Positions 33,022 to 44,293 of a DNA stretch of 64,000 bases are shown here, piece by piece (the stretch's first letter is position 1; every line of letters starts with the position of its first letter). Source of the DNA: Helicoverpa zea (lineage: Eukaryota > Arthropoda > Insecta > Lepidoptera > Noctuidae); contig NC_061475.1 in the NCBI RefSeq assembly GCF_022581195.2, forward strand, positions 6,014,001-6,078,000. Direction: 5' to 3'. Under the pieces are notes generated by a model. The model was given only the letters and a program-made list of their open reading frames with translations, had not been told where the DNA came from and made no database searches. Position numbers and translations under genes: made by a program.

Positions 33022-33085
33022 ATTAAATAATTTACTTTATTTAATAAATCCTATTATTAAATAATTTACTTTATTTAATAAATCC
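33022..33085. repeat. Tandem pair of 30-bp palindromic units
   Basis: ATTAAATAATTTACTTTATT plus TAATAAATCC occurs at 33022-33051 and 33056-33085. Each unit, with its flanking GGATTTATT in the first, can fold on itself. Confidence 0.7.
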
Positions 33086-33461
33086 AACTCTGTTCAAATG
33101 AAACCCCGTCTATCTATCACTTCAACAAATGAACAGCAACAACAGAATATTGTATTTGGTCCCATATGAGTAGATACAGTTTGGGAATCACATCGCTTTC
33201 CACTCGGTTTCATATCAACAACGCGTATTAGAGGGTACTTGTAACAATGCTATATTTGTACCCTCTTGGGTAATGCTCAGATCATCTTATAACTCTCGAT
33301 CCGTATGTTGTTCACTATGTAGGGATGGTCAGAAGTATAATAAAGTAAAATTGAATTTATTTTTTTTAGTGTGAAATCAATGTATTTATGTATAGGTACA
33401 GACTTAAAAAGTCTGAAACTGCCAATCTGCCTTGAGTAAGCGTGGTGATTAACGCTCATTC

Positions 33462-33730
33462 CTTTGATGACCTCGATGGTGCGATGGTCACCCTGCCGGA
33501 CTGCCGAGCCTGAGGCCCCGGGTTCGATTCCCGGTTCGTTCGAATTTGTGTGATGAGCATGCTTGTTGGCCGTGGTCTGGGTGTTATAAGGTATTAGTAT
33601 TAATTGTATTAGTATTAAAAAAAAGTATTATTAGTTAGGTAGTTTATCAGTTGTGTTAGCACCCATAACACAAGTTAATTAATAACTTACCATGGGGCTA
33701 ACCGACCGTGTGTCCCGACATTATTATTAT
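33462..33730 (+). mobile_element. tRNA-derived SINE
   Basis: Head GACCTCGATGGTGCGATGGT (A-box region) and CCCCGGGTTCGATTCCCGGT (B box), then a body with GTGTGATGAGCATGCTTGTT, TGGTCTGGGTGTTATAAGG and AACTTACCATGGGGCTAACC, ending in (ATT)n. No functional tRNA fold. Confidence 0.65.
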
Positions 33731-33744
33731 TCCTTCTTTGTATG

Positions 33745-33826
33745 AGGAGAGGAAGACGCTGGATGAAGGTCGCCTCCAACAGGTATCTGTGGAGATCCTA
33801 GCCTGAGATGATGATGATGATGATGT
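33745..33826 (+). pseudogene. RTE-type LINE C-terminal scrap
   Basis: AAGACGCTGGATGAAGGTCG and CAGGTATCTGTGGAGATC code pieces of RRWM-VASNRYLWRS as at 38229. GGGGAGGCCTATGTTCAGCA is missing here, and the end is a (GAT)n run. Broken, non-functional. Confidence 0.6.
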
Positions 33827-34089
33827 GAAGAGGCCTGTACACAAAAATGGCAAAATAAAACGGCAGATAAAAGTTATTTGACGAAAGCTGTACTTTTCAA
33901 ATGTTTGGTCTAAACCTTCTGTCCTATTTTAGTACTGTTAGTAAAGTTTTATCAAATTCTAACAATAGTCTTTACTTAAATCTGACTCTCACTAAGTGGG
34001 TATTATCATATTTTGTTGCTAGCTCTCATGTGTAAAGCATTTTGTCATGAAAACGAACGCTTAAAGGAGCTTGGTACCGTACTGTGGAA
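33827..34089. other. No recognisable feature
   Basis: AT-rich spacer. Confidence 0.4.
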
Positions 34090-34526
34090 TATACAACATG
34101 TAACTTAATTAACGCACATCCTGAAATTAGTTTGTTCAGAATCGTTTACTGAATCGATTTATAACATTTTTAATATAGGTAATTTTTTTTCCAAAAATAA
34201 TTAAAACTACGAAAATTATTGTCATATTAACCCTGTACAGTCAAAACAAATTCAAATAGACCGTAATTCAAAGTAATAAGACATCGTGTATTGTCGGCTT
34301 TTTCCGTAGTTTCGTTCTGTTATGTCGAGTCGAGCGGCGCGTGGCGCGATATTTGCGTGCGTAGTAGTATGACCAAAAAGTTATCCAAGAATTGGTATAA
34401 CTAATTTAGTAAATAACAATGCATATACATGTTAAATTAAAAATTCAGTGTATGTATTATGATTATAACATAATATTCTAATTGGGGTGTTTGAGGGTGT
34501 GCGTTAATTACGTTACATGTTGTATA
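34090..34526. mobile_element. 437-bp MITE with 33-bp inverted ends
   Basis: TATACAACATGTAACTTAAT... (34090-34122) is the reverse complement of 34494-34526 with two mismatches. No coding. Its right end abuts the next MITE. Confidence 0.75.
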
Positions 34527-34741
34527 ATCATCGGCACGAATCTTGAGCGCTGACCTTCACCTGCGCAGAAGTGATTTATTGGGTCCCTTTTGTGGTATGA
34601 AGTGAGACGCGGGGGCGGGGTAAAGCGGTGATTGGCCCGCAGCGCATCGCGTCATAGCCGTCACTCGGGATTGATTCTTTGCTAATAAATTACTTCTGCG
34701 CAGGCAAAGGTCAGCGCTCAAGATTGGTGCCGATGATTATA
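34527..34741. mobile_element. About 215-bp MITE, GC-richer
   Basis: Inverted ends of about 50 bases: TCATCGGCACGAATCTTGAG, CGCTGACCTTCACCTGCGCA, GAAGTGATTTATT on the left against 34688-34741 on the right, with a few mismatches. It shares the ATA at the junction with the preceding MITE. No coding. Confidence 0.75.
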
Positions 34742-36740
34742 ATTGCCAATATATCAAATGTTGTCCTGATTCGGATCTACAATCAGCATTTTTTTGTCTT
34801 TTGTTAATATACATATTTTTCACACACACACATTCCTCAGCTACTATTAGCCAACTTCACAACGGCAAAACTATTTAAGCTGTAACTAAATGTCTTTTAA
34901 TTTACCACCATTAAACTTTCAGCCTAAAAATAAACCACTAACTAATATAAATGAACTCCTGCTTCAGAATGAAATGAAACCGTTAATTGCTAGACTGCAC
35001 TTAACACAAAATGCATACTTTTCAGGGTTCCGGAAATGAAAGTCTGCAACGCAAAACCCTTTTACTTGAAACTCTGTCTGATAAACATGGCATCGATTTT
35101 AGCTAGCTTAACCCTGCGTATAGAACCTTACATGAAATTTTTAATAACTCGATCCATGGATCAAATATCAATATCGATAGATTGAAAGTAAAGAGCATCT
35201 AAACATGAAAACATCACACATTTTCTTTCCCACTTTTTCCCACATAAGATTATGCTTACCAGCCCCAAATATATGGACTTATAACACGAAAGCCAAGAAA
35301 GGTACTCTAAAAATTTCAATATTTAATGGAACTACCTTGTATCTAGCCCTTTTAACCTACTAAAAACTAATGTATCCTTCCTACAAACTATAAAAATAGT
35401 ACACCTGCACCACTTAGGTTGAGCACTTAAGCGCATTACCTTTACCGCAACTCACGCCTTACGCGTTAAGGAATAGGAGTCATAATCGCGTGATCTAATT
35501 AAAATATCACATGTACCAATTCTGCTATAAAGACAACCACGTTGTAATGTTGGTAGCAGATGTTGCAGGCGCCCATTACTGTATGTCATCTCTGCTAGTG
35601 AGGGGAAAATGTCGATAAAAATATCGATAATATAAAATTCATCGATATAATCTTTATTTTCTTTGTTAAGCAAAATTTTTTTCAAGGTGGTTTTGATGGG
35701 GAAAATGTATTGACATCAACAGGAAAATATGCTGACAAATACTTTTTGTTAAGGAAGGAACAGAGTAAAGTAAAAGCCTTATCAACATAATGCTTTCAAA
35801 CATCAAAGCGAAGCGTGAACAAAAGATGCAAACATGTTTTTTGATGTTTATCGACAAAAATATTTACAAATATATTTGAAGTAGCCTACGCTGGACGTGA
35901 CCTAATACTTGCAACTGTTAAACAAGTGTATTAATACGCGTATGACCTGTGGTGATTGGCTATCATAGATATATCGTACGGGTAAAAATTTGTCAGTTAT
36001 CATTGATTAGTGAGGTTTTTATATAGGCTTTTTTACCACTGACAGGTAGGAGCAACATTATTGCTTTATTTACATACTTTTCTACCACACTACGTTTTTA
36101 TACAGTCAAACATCCGACGAATATACCTCAACGTATAACACTTACTTACCTAAGAACTAGCTAACACGCATGCTGAGAGCGGTGAGTATGAGGAAATAAC
36201 CTCAGGTAAGGGGAGTCACTTATCCAGTAGTGGATGTTTCAAGGCTGTGACTACCTAAGACTTTTCACACCAAAAGAGAAATATTTCCCACAAAACTATC
36301 GACACGTTTCCCAACCCTAAGCCATCTAGCTGTCTAAAAGCTATTAGCAGTTGGCGACGGAGCCACCTGTGTCTGTCATTTCCTTACGAGAGATTACGTA
36401 CAGGCATTAAGTAGTGACTCGTATAGACGTATTTTAGCCAATTACTCGCTCGAGACTCGAGACGTTGAGGTTTTGCTCGAAAAGTCTGAAAGACAATTGG
36501 AATTCTTGTTAATTTTTAAGTGGGGATTACAGATTGTCGTAATGGCTTTGTGTTGAATGTGGAATTTGATTTTCTGTTGAAGTTGGGTTTTGGTTTGACT
36601 GATGCTGATGTATGTAAGTTTGATAGGTAGTGCTCTGGTATTGGGTAAGCTTCATAGTTTTGGCGAATAAGTTAAGGTCTTGGCATGGGATTCAATTCTA
36701 TTGCGATTATTAGGTGGTCTATCGGTCCTATTGGAATTGA
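34742..36740. other. No recognisable gene
   Basis: AT-rich. A TTTTCAG at 35026 precedes GGTTCCGGAAATGAAAG, a degenerate form of a common lepidopteran repeat rather than an exon. A frame on - (35452-35685) has no recognised domain. A CGATAAAAATATCGATAATA patch lies near 35612. Confidence 0.45.
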
Positions 36741-38160
36741 TGCTATGATGCCCAAAACGCCTACCGTTCACCACTTTCTATGTGCTTTTGAGGGGACGAA
36801 GACCCTTGAATATGAACATAAATAAATACGGAACATTTTAATTTTCAGAGCAGTTTATATCTCCAAGGATATTCATCGACACCGGCTTTCAGCTAGAGAA
36901 AGATAACCAAAAAAAGCGCTCCTTTGAGCTTCCGCTCCGATCTAGGACTTCATGCATTTCTGATACCTACCTAAACATCTACCCTACTTATGCTCTGAAA
37001 GAGTCAATGTGAGTGAAGACATATTTCAGATATTTAATGCGATATTTATCTAAGTATAGAACATGATATATTGTTATTTCAATGTCTTATGGACTGATTG
37101 GTCTCATGGTAGACATAACATAAATGTTGACGTCAAAATGTCGTAAATATCGTCTATGTATATTTTCCCAAATATATGTTGAGGAAGAATTCTACTAGAC
37201 TCGCATGCAGCTGAGTACCGGAGTTTCAGGTGGCAGCCAATCCAATACCTCTTGATTGAAGACTATTTGACATATGACTACTGCTAATGATTGCCAAAGA
37301 TGTACAAATGAGTGAGGATTAAATGTTGTAAATGCTGTTTTAAACCAACTGAGACTATTAATATTAATATTACCACACCTGTGTGAAGCAGCCTTAAACT
37401 TGCGCTTGCAACTTTCCTACAAGTGAAGTCCGAAGTTTCTTATTTTATTTAATCACTTACAAGTTTTTTCAACTTTCTTCTAACAAAGAAGTAACGATTA
37501 TTGCTTCCTTTCAAGGCGAGACTAACAAAGTTAAAGTATAAATAAGATGAGTTTCAGCAACCGGTTTTTTTTCATAATAATCTTTTCTGAGCTGAAGTTA
37601 AAAGGAAAAGTTTGGTGCTGACGATGTCAGATTTTTTAATGCAAAAGGCACTAAAATGTTTCTAGCACTCTGTAATTAAAATATTACTATTGAGACATAT
37701 ACTAAAAAACTATTTAAAAAGTACCTAAATAAAGAATTTGTTTAAAACTTCCAAGTTTTTTTAGCTCTTGTTTTCAGTTTCAGTTTGCTTATAAATCATT
37801 ATTTTATGATAGAAACTAGTATCTTTTTAAGTTTTTCAATTTGAAAACATTCTTAAAATCAATCTACGAGCACAAACTCAAAATGAAAACTTTGAATCGC
37901 TTTACCAAGACCGTACCTTCTTACAAAACCTTCTAGAGTTAGTGCATGTATCAAAAATTCAAGACCTCTTTCTCGAAAACTGCACAGAGGTATTCAGTTG
38001 AAATTAATAATCAAGTTCAAGTCAAATGTCCCTGTAGTGCACTGGGAGGAATTTTATGTAATGCTGGCTTGGAAGTTTCTCGAAGGAGCTTTGAATCTAA
38101 CTTTAATAAGCCATATGTTTGTATGTGTTAAATGCGGATAAAGATAGGTATATTGAAGCT
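36741..38160. other. No recognisable gene; small repeat scraps
   Basis: A Jockey-type 3' UTR scrap (CCAAAACGCCTACCGTTCAC) at 36750-36790 and a SINE-body scrap at 37165-37265. The rest is AT-rich. Confidence 0.45.
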
Positions 38161-38165
38161 ATTGC

Positions 38166-38365
38166 AAGCGCAGCGTAGGACGTCCACCAAAGACTATATT
38201 ATTTACTTTATGACGTCCACCTACAAGGTGGACAGACGATCTTCTAAAGGTCGCCGGAAGACGCTGGATGCAGGTCGCCTCCAACAGGTATTTGTGGAGA
38301 TCTAAGGGGGAGGCCTATGTTCAGCAATGGACGTCCTATGGCTGAGATGATGATGATGATGATAT
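38166..38365 (+). pseudogene. RTE-type LINE C-terminus, 5'-truncated
   Basis: From 38229 the frame reads WTDDLLKVAGRRWMQVASNR, then YLWRSKGEAYVQQWTSYG and stop (38343-38345). This is the C-terminal block of RTE-clade ORFs in Lepidoptera, followed by the (GAT)n tail. Just upstream the expected VGRPPTRWTDD is split by 23 extra bases (38189-38211) flanked by a 10-base duplicate GACGTCCACC (38179-38188, 38212-38221), which breaks the frame. No polymerase remains. Confidence 0.7.
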
Positions 38366-39217
38366 TGAAGCTTTTATTCGATAAACTTCTTTATTTAAAA
38401 GTAGTAACAGTTTTATTTTCACTTTTTATTGTAATTGAAGAGTTGGATGCGCTAATCGTAGGAACTGCAGTATCGATTCAAAATTTTATTTCAGTGTTGC
38501 TATACGATATTTTACCCGGTTGCCCGCTGTCGGAAACCAGTGTTCTTTATAAACCTATTGATAAGCAATTTTTTAGAAGCTGCTTTGAGTAATTGCACTC
38601 AAAGCCAGAATACGTTCTTCTTCGTATTTTATGTACTTGGTACGATTCTCCTTACTTTCCGTGGACGTTTTAAAAGCTGCATAAATCGGACTTGTTTCAG
38701 ATTGTCTTAAACCAGATGGTAGACATACCTACGTATTTCTTTATTTTACTCGTTATTGGGTATATGGTAAAAACTATTTTGTTTGGTCATAGGTAATTAA
38801 ATTTTGTGATTATTGGATTTAACAAAACATTGTTCAAGTCAAAATTAAACTGTGAAAGAAAATTGAATTTATCGCACTATTTTTCTGAAAAAATATTCAT
38901 TCATATCCTGATTTCCGATAGGTTTTTTTCTATTAATGAAACTAACGCTTTCCAACCATTATCGGAAAACACAAAATACCTTATCGTTGTTTTTTACAAA
39001 AAAAAAAAAAAACTCCGCATTTTAGTTATTTTAACAACGTATTTAAAAAATCTGACCCCAATTTTTAGGATTTAACAGTAATAAAAAAGCCGGATGAATT
39101 CCATTCAAGTAAGTTGCATAATAACACTGTCGACGAAAAATTAAAAAAAATCTTTTTTTTTTTGGTCTAGTTATGACGTGTTCAATCAAATATTAAATTG
39201 TTGTTAGAAATCTTATA
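38366..39217. other. No recognisable gene
   Basis: A 91-codon open frame continues from the (GAT)n tail but has no domain and is likely incidental. Confidence 0.45.
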
Positions 39218-39313
39218 AAGGTCGCTTCCAACAGGTATCTGTGGAGATCAAAGGGGGAGGCCTATGTTCAGCAGTGGACGTCCTATGGCTGAGAGTGAGT
39301 GAGTGAGTGAGAG
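39218..39313 (+). pseudogene. RTE-type LINE C-terminal scrap with (GAGT)n tail
   Basis: Codes VASNRYLWRSKGEAYVQQWT then SYG-stop like the copy at 38229. AAGGTCGCTTCCAACAGGTA marks its start. The tail is GAGTGAGTGAGT instead of the usual (GAT)n. Confidence 0.65.
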
Positions 39314-39356
39314 AAATCTTGTTTAGTAATACGTATTAAAAACTATCCTAGTAAAT

Positions 39357-40082
39357 TGATTTCTGACACTTACGCGAATATTAGACATTTAAATAAAACT
39401 ACTTTTACGGATTTTATCGCGTTATATTAATATTATTTAATCCCGACGTTTCGGATCCTTTACAGCATCCATGGTCACGGGCAGACTAAGGTGTTGGTCG
39501 TCTTGATATATTAGTTACAAACAGCTACCCTACATTTGCTGGGCCTTGTCTAGTGTGTGTTCACAAACTGCTGACTGTCTGGAACGGCGGTGTTTGCATA
39601 GGGACCCGCGTAAAAGAACACATCGCCGATGTCAAACACCGCCGTTCCAGACAGTCAGCAGTTTGTGAACACACACTAGACAAGGCCCAGCATTACATCA
39701 GATTTGATAAACCACAAGTCCTTGCAAGAGAAAACCGATTCCTACCTAGGATGATTCGCGAGGCTATTGAAATTAAAAAACATCCAAATTTTAATAGAGA
39801 AGATGGCTGGTGCATACCACCTGCTTGGAATCCCATCATAGAAACTATTAAATCAAAATCCAAGCCTACAACTGCTCGACCTATGGATACAGTGAGCTCG
39901 TTTTGCGTGAATCGGATTGTCAATAATAATCAACAAAATGTAGGGTAGCTGTTTGTAACTAATATATCAAGACGACCAACACCTTAGTCTGCCCGTGACC
40001 ATGGATGCTGTAAAGGATCCGAAACGTCGGGATTAAATAATATTAATATAACGCGATAAAATCCGTAAAAGTAGTTTTATTT
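39357..40082 (+). mobile_element. Penelope-like element, short copy with inverted head
   Basis: A 17-bp target duplication AAACTATCCTAGTAAAT lies at 39340-39356 and 40083-40099. Bases 39357-39594 are an inverted copy of the element's 3' part with about 245 bases deleted inside; 39598-40082 is the direct 3' part. The direct part differs from 14109-14593 by one base that I noticed. Confidence 0.85.
39598..39948 (+). pseudogene. GIY-YIG nuclease C-terminal fragment of Penelope-like element
   Basis: Codes from IGTRVKEHIADVKHRRSRQS to the same stop as the longer copy (…NNNQQNVG). The GIY and YIG motifs and all of RT are absent, so no nuclease can be made; the frame continues upstream into the inverted head by chance. 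It is nearly identical to 14109-14459. It documents a very truncated recent insertion. Confidence 0.8.
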
Positions 40083-40246
40083 AAACTATCCTAGTAAATC
40101 AAAAATTAAATAAACTGTTAGAATAACTATTGTAGATTTTGTTTGTTTGTTCAAGTGATCGTGCTAAATCTTTTATTTAATTTAAATATTTACACTTTTA
40201 CATTAATTATTTTTCCAATTAAAATTAAAAACTATTCAAGTAATAA

Positions 40247-40965
40247 AAAACTTTTTTACAAAAAAAAATAACCGACTTCCCAAAACACTAAAAAGGCAAA
40301 AAATAACTAATTTTAGGTGCATCGGCCTAGAAGTCGGTGTCTAATCAAGGATGTGCCTAAAAGTTAATTTTGCCCCCGACTTCTAGGCCGATGCACCTAA
40401 AATTAGTTATTTTTTGCCTTTTTAGTGTTTTGGGAAGTCGGTTATTTTTTTTTGTAAAAAAGTTTTATATTTACAGCTTTTCAGTGATACAAATAACTGT
40501 CACTATCCGTATAAGTAGAAAGTTCTCATCAATACAAATATTTTAAGCCCAAATACGAGGTATTTTACATATTCAGTTGTCGAGTTCCCTCGACCTTCTC
40601 TGGTCTTCATCATCAGGTCAGCTCCAAACCTTCACTGTTGCAAAGATCTCATCAATACAAATATTATAAACCTTCACTGTTGAATAGTGCTTTCAGGCAT
40701 ACATCTGAGTGTCAACTTTTTACCCTATGTTTGCCTACAACTTTGGAAGGTTGCTCTCGATTTCTCAGGGTTTCCATCATCAGATCCTGACCTGATGACT
40801 ATGGGACCATCTGGCAGCTATTCCGCGTCGAACAAAAAAAGAATCACGTAAATCGGACAATAAACCTCGGAGTAATCAATGTACATACATAGAAAAAAAA
40901 AAAAAAAAAACATACCGGCCGAATTGAGAACCTCCTCCTTTTTGGGAAGTCGGTTAAAAAACCTA
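40247..40965. repeat. GAAGTCGGT dispersed repeat, copy 2, with perfect 91-bp foldback
   Basis: Arms 40247-40337 and 40376-40466 read as exact reverse complements, with a 38-base loop. The arms contain AACCGACTTCCCAAAACACT and GGTGCATCGGCCTAGAAGTC. Downstream blocks (TCGAGTTCCCTCGAC, CCATCATCAGATCCTGACC) match 8590-9050. The far end GGGAAGTCGGTT (40945-40956) repeats the outer motif. Non-coding. Confidence 0.75.
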
Positions 40966-41266
40966 CATATCCTACCTAAACTACATATTTACAAAAATAT
41001 AAACTACATTAATTTGATTAATAACTTGTAGATTTTAGTATTTAAATGTATTTTCGTACATTTTCGTTTCTACTAGAGTGTACGATTTCCGAAAGACAGC
41101 TTGGCTAAAGGCTAGACTGCAGAATTTTCTACTGAAATCGCAAGACTTCTAAGTAATTCAAAATAAGAAAAGTGCTATGCATTAAACGTAAAAATAGAGG
41201 AGACGAGCGGCGCCATCATTTAAGGATATTTCATATTCTACGGTAGTAGGTCGCATAACGAAGTAA
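40966..41266. other. No recognisable feature
   Basis: AT-rich; likely upstream flank or decayed part of the element at 41267. Confidence 0.4.
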
Positions 41267-41902
41267 TTTTTTAGAAATACGGAAACACTTTTGAGGAACC
41301 ACCACCATTTTTTTCACCGCTGCCACTGCGGGGAAGCTGTCAACAGCCTCGGTCACCACGGCCTGTCGTGCAGTCGGAGTGCGGGCCGCATACCACGACA
41401 TGCGAATATCAACGACGTGATCCGTCGGGCTCTTGTTGCCGTCGGCGTGCCAGCCGTACTTGAACCAAATGGTTTGGCACGCGACGATGGCAAGAGACCA
41501 GACGGCATGTCGCTATTTCCGTGGAAGATGGGTAGGACTTTAGTGTGGGACGCGACCTGCGTCGACACTCTTGCGCCATCCCATCTTCCTAGAACTGCGT
41601 GTTGTGTTGGCTCCGCCGCTTCACAAGCAGAGGACCTCAATCGGCGCAAATATAGTAGCCTTATCGGGAATTACATGTTTGAGCCGTTTGGGGTTGAAAC
41701 TCTCGGGCCGTGGGGTCCGAGTGCTCACGCGCTTGCGAAGGAAATTTCTAAGCGCCTTGTTGACACTTCTCGTGACCCAAGGGCTGGCTTTTATTTCGCA
41801 CAGAGGTTGAGCATTGCCATCCAACGTGGCAATGCTGCCAGCCTTCTGGGTACATTACCCAGTGACAGCGATGAGGAGCAATTTTTTGATGCAATGTATT
41901 AG
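41267..41902 (+). CDS. Zinc finger plus restriction-like endonuclease-type domain (5'-truncated)
   Basis: The frame is open from after TAA at 41264, with no ATG before the conserved part (TTG at 41291). It codes about 203 residues. A Cys/His finger CHCGEAVNSLGHHGLSC is followed by an RH pair. Then come GVPAVLEPNGLARDDGKRPD, GRTLVWDATCVDTLAPSH and AEDLNRRKYSSL, and the end is QRLSIAIQRGNAASLLGT. The order finger, RPD, D-T, KxxxK/KY is that of PD-(D/E)XK restriction-like endonucleases at the C-terminus of R2/NeSL-type LINEs; I infer that function. GC content is far above the flanks, supporting insertion. The RT is absent. It might instead belong to another retroelement class with this conserved tail. 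Confidence 0.55.
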   Translation, partial: FFRNTETLLRNHHHFFHRCHCGEAVNSLGHHGLSCSRSAGRIPRHANINDVIRRALVAVGVPAVLEPNGLARDDGKRPDGMSLFPWKMGRTLVWDATCVDTLAPSHLPRTACCVGSAASQAEDLNRRKYSSLIGNYMFEPFGVETLGPWGPSAHALAKEISKRLVDTSRDPRAGFYFAQRLSIAIQRGNAASLLGTLPSDSDEEQFFDAMY

Positions 41903-43088
41903 TTTTAAGTTGTATATATAAGTTTATTTTTAATTTATAAAATTAATGTAAATATTTTGTAAATATTATGTAAATATGTTAATCAGTGTGACTTGTAACG
42001 AATTCCTTTTACTTTATTTAAATCTTTTGAGGAATAAGTTTATTTTAAGGCAAAACTTTTTCGGGACCGTAGACCACAGTATACATAAAGTACCAATTTC
42101 AATTTCCTTCCGAAAAAGGTAGAGGTTCTCAATTCGATGGTAGGTATTTTTTTTTGTTTAAAATATGCTCATATCTCTATGCGTTCCTGATCATGATTTT
42201 TACAAACCGAGAAGTGTGAAAGAAAAGGTTTTATAAGAGTGTTTTTTTTTTTAATTATTTTGGGGATCCGTAACCTAAAAAGCGCAGTAATAAATATGAA
42301 GTAAAACGCAAAAAACCTTTGCCACCAACTGTAGCCTCTGGTGGCCATAAACAGGCACGTAAAATCTATTATACGAGTGAGCACTTTAGTTTTTTCAATT
42401 TAATAGGAGTATGGCTGCCAGTTGGCATATTTCTAGTATGCTCATGGTGGTATTTAAGTATTAAGTTTACGCCATGGAGAATAAAACTCGTACAAGTGTT
42501 GCCTTGTGCAATCAGAGATATTTAATTCAGTTTCAATGCAATGTAGAGAAGCTACAGATCGATCGATCAAAATCTGTTGTTAAAAGTATTAAAATAGTTT
42601 ACGTTTTTTCAATTCCGCATTTAAAAGTTTGTCGTTCATGAGAAAAACTACCAATATAGTAGCAATTCTCGGAACTTTAACATTCCAATTTCAAATTGTA
42701 ACCCAGAACAATAGAACAAACTTTTTTTTGTATTGTTATTCCCTAATTCCAAATTCGTATTGTCTTCAGACTTAAGCGTACGTTCCAAATTTCAAACTAC
42801 CCACTAAGTTATTACTACAATCTAAAGTTTTAAGCTTTCGAGTCGAGAGCATCATACCGGTTCTGAAACGGTGAAAACTTTTCAAGCGTCTGAAAATTTC
42901 AATATCACTAAAAGGATTTCGCGATTCGGCTGTTTTTGAATGGCCCTTGTTATTTTGAGTTGATTGAAGGGCTTAGAGTAAAAACTTTAGGTTTTTTTTC
43001 TACTTTAAAATGGGAATTATATTACGGTATCTATGCCTAAGTTATGCGTTCTTAGAATAATTTTGCAGTCAGCTATCAGTATAAAGAA
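41903..43088. other. No recognisable gene
   Basis: Begins with an AT-rich probable 3' UTR of the preceding element. A 68-codon frame at 42319-42525 shows no domain. Confidence 0.45.
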
Positions 43089-43310
43089 CTAGCTTCCGGC
43101 CGCAGCTTCGCCCGTGTAGAGTTCGGTTATATCACGTTTCCAAGAGAATTCTTCAAAAGTCCGGGATAAAAACTATCCTATGTTCTTGTTCTTTCTTAAG
43201 GTCAACTCTATCTTTGTACCAAATTTTATTAACATCAGTTCAGTGGTTTAGACGTTAAAGCGTAACAGACAGACAGAGTTACTTTCGCATTTATAATATT
43301 AGTAGGGATT
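43089..43310 (-). mobile_element. Helitron-like element
   Basis: On + it begins ACTAGCTTCCGGCCGCAGCT then TCGCCCGTG (hairpin and CTAGT end on -), and ends TTTATAATATTAGTAGGGAT. The body TAACAGACAGACAGAGTTAC is typical of the family. Confidence 0.6.
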
Positions 43311-44293
43311 AAAACTGGTTACGAGAGCCCAAAATCAATGAGATGCAATCACATCTATTGCAAAAAGGTGTTGCCCCCAAAAAGAAGGATGTAGTTTCTT
43401 ACAAAAATCCTCTCACCTAAGAAACTTGAGGAAACAGATAAACTGGTTAGAGAAGAAACAATCCATTTTAGGCGTATGGTTTCAAATCTCAGCTCCGAAT
43501 GCTATCGGTCCCCTCAGGTCACATTTTCAGTGATGTTTTATTCATTTCGGTTTTTTTCTTGTGTGCGTTTGATGTTGCCAGGTTCTGAGAAAGAATTTTT
43601 TGATTGGTAATTGAGTGGTATATTGATAAAGGTGGATTGTGAATTTTGTCTTTTATACAAGTTATAGAAGCTGGTGTGATTTGAACAGATTTTCGTAATT
43701 TCTATGAGTAGTCAAAATCCAATCTGACCAGCACTCTTAACAAGGGGGTTGGCCTGGTAATTTGATTGAGGAGGAAAGATAGGCTTTATGTAAAATAGAA
43801 ATAGTGAGCTGCATGCGATTAGATGAGAAGCTGACCTCAAAATAGCTGAGAAAAGGCTCGGTATCTCTTAAAAGTTGCTATAGGCCGATAGTTTCATACT
43901 TTTTAGCGTTTAAATCTTGTTATGTCGAAAAATGAACCAAAATTTGAAAAACCATAGCTAAAAGCTTCTACCTAATGGACAAACATGGAAAAGTTGCGTT
44001 TTAAAAAGTCGTAATTGAATTTTGATCGCACTTTCGCACACGCCTGCAAAATATTCCAATCTATAAATCTTTTCAAACATGTATAACATGTATTTCAAGC
44101 AAATATAATAACATTATTTGTTTTTATCAACATAGAGATCGTACGCTTTTAGTTTTTGCCTTTTAGACGTTATTTACTATATTATTTGCCACTCTCTTTA
44201 TATGGAAGGACAGCAAAACTACTATAGGTATGCACTATACGCGCATGAATTCTAACATAAACTATTCTTAAAATTTTTAAAATGAAAAATAAA
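43311..44293. other. No recognisable gene
   Basis: AT-rich, non-coding. Confidence 0.5.

Noticed and set aside
33462..33540. tRNA gene
   Set aside because: A and B boxes are present, but no acceptor or anticodon stem closes; it is a SINE head.
35020..35110. TTTTCAG followed by GGTTCCGGAAATGAAAG as an exon
   Set aside because: It resembles a degenerate, very common lepidopteran repeat starting AGGGTTCCG, and a stop follows after 26 codons.
35452..35685. 77-codon frame on -, partly non-repetitive peptide
   Set aside because: No recognised family, no splice or promoter support.
38317..38592. 91-codon frame after the RTE tail
   Set aside because: It starts in the RTE coding scrap in a wrong frame, crosses the (GAT)n run and has no domain.
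42319..42525. 68-codon frame with a hydrophobic stretch
   Set aside because: No ATG, no domain, no context; likely chance.
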